Below, piece by piece: positions 7,170 through 7,528 of a stretch of 7,528 nt of DNA (positions are counted from its first letter, which is position 1; the number at the start of each line of letters is the position of its first letter). Both the position numbers and the translations under genes were made by a program. The notes beneath the pieces are model-generated. The model was given only the letters and a program-made list of their open reading frames with translations, searched no databases and was not told the origin of the DNA. This stretch comes from CAZXDS01 sp964639525 (GTDB taxonomy: Bacteria > Bacteroidota > Ignavibacteria > Ignavibacteriales > Melioribacteraceae): contig CAZXDS010000163.1 of NCBI GenBank assembly GCA_964639525.1, positions 1 through 7,528 of the forward strand, written 5' to 3'.

Positions 7170-7372
7170 AGAAATTATGGGTGAAATATTAAAACCGTTG
7201 CAAATGTTCTAAGCTCTTATTAACCAACGACTTAAGTAGTCGGTTAATGATAAAAACAATAACTAATTAACCGGTTTACCGGTTTTAAATTGCATAATTT
7301 AGCGAAAAACCTTCAAAGTTATTTGCGTAACTTGTTATTATAATCGAAGTTATCTTTTCACCCATAATTTCT
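7170..7372. mobile_element. MITE-like element with perfect 17-base terminal inverted repeats
   Basis: AGAAATTATGGGTGAAA at 7170-7186 is the exact reverse complement of 7356-7372, giving a 203-base unit. It contains no reading frame of note. Inside are three hairpins: ATTAAC/GTTAAT with inner CGACT/AGTCG (7219-7248), AACCGG/CCGGTT around TTTA (7269-7284), and AAGTTA/TAACTT (7316-7333). I see no clear target-site duplication at the borders (7164-7169 against 7373-7378). A non-autonomous transposable element is the simplest reading; a structured RNA or a large cruciform repeat is the alternative. Confidence 0.6.
7227..7248 (+). repeat. Diverged copy of REP-like hairpin B
   Basis: These 22 bases match 7017-7038 at 18 positions with no gaps, sharing ACGACT, AAGT and GGTTA blocks. 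The copy lies inside the MITE-like element. Here the stem has been rearranged into CGACT/AGTCG with a different loop, so it is a decayed or remodelled relative. Confidence 0.5.
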
Positions 7373-7420
7373 ACTTATTCTTTATTACTTTCTTCTTGTT
7401 TTAGGTGTTTTTTATCTTGT

Positions 7421-7528
7421 CGCCAACGGTGAGTATATGATTTGTGGCGGTTTTGAAACACAAATCTTTCAACTTACACCAAAGTTTATTTATTGTTAAA
7501 TCGCTCATATTTAGCACTTCACCCGCCA
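7421..7528. repeat. Left part of a large palindromic structure, cut by the window edge (attC-like?)
   Basis: TGGCGG at 7445-7450 pairs with CCGCCA at 7523-7528, the last bases of the window, so the stem presumably continues outside. Within it GATTTGTG (7439-7446) is the exact reverse complement of 7459-7466, giving an alternative fold, and TGAA/TTCA (7454-7457/7518-7521) could extend the main stem. The CGCCAAC at 7421-7427 resembles, imperfectly, the outer box of an integron attC site. If the missing right side carries GTTGGCG, the attC reading gains weight. Without it this is only a truncated inverted repeat. No integrase or cassette gene is seen. Confidence 0.4.

Overview
The window is AT-rich DNA (roughly one third G+C by eye) from a bacterium that I would place, with low confidence, in the Bacteroidota/Ignavibacteriota/Chlorobiota group. 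The reasons are the AT-rich genes, the palindromic intergenic repeats, and the gidA-gidB gene pair followed by a class Ib aminotransferase. Shine-Dalgarno-led TTG starts fit Ignavibacteria-like lineages better than core Bacteroidetes. This placement rests on general knowledge, not on a search.

Layout. Bases 1-438 hold no gene but carry several short palindromes: a 12-base one, two hairpins with identical 9-base arms, and an inverted pair of 26-base hairpin units. They are followed by an AT-rich leader. A rightward cluster covers 439-4263: mnmG (tRNA wobble-uridine modification), rsmG (16S rRNA G527 methylation) and an aspartate-type aminotransferase. The first two are 15 bases apart and the third follows after 54 bases, so they are probably co-transcribed. 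A hairpin at 4262-4287 separates this cluster from two leftward genes: a 99-residue, two-helix membrane protein of unknown function (4275-4574) and a 694-residue ClC-family chloride channel/transporter with a CBS pair and a C-terminal RCK_C domain (4754-6838).

The last 690 bases have no credible gene and are dense in repeats. They hold two tandem REP-like hairpins (6967-7033), a 203-base MITE-like element with perfect 17-base terminal inverted repeats (7170-7372), and the left part of another large palindromic structure cut by the window edge (7421-7528).

The rightward cluster is translation-related housekeeping plus amino-acid metabolism. The leftward genes concern the membrane and are probably functionally unrelated. 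The points most worth a second look are the repeats (compensatory base changes between hairpin copies, the MITE-like element, the truncated attC-like palindrome) and the ClC protein, which has the outer gating glutamate but a hydrophobic residue where exchangers carry the inner proton glutamate. I did not find a clearly new multigene system.
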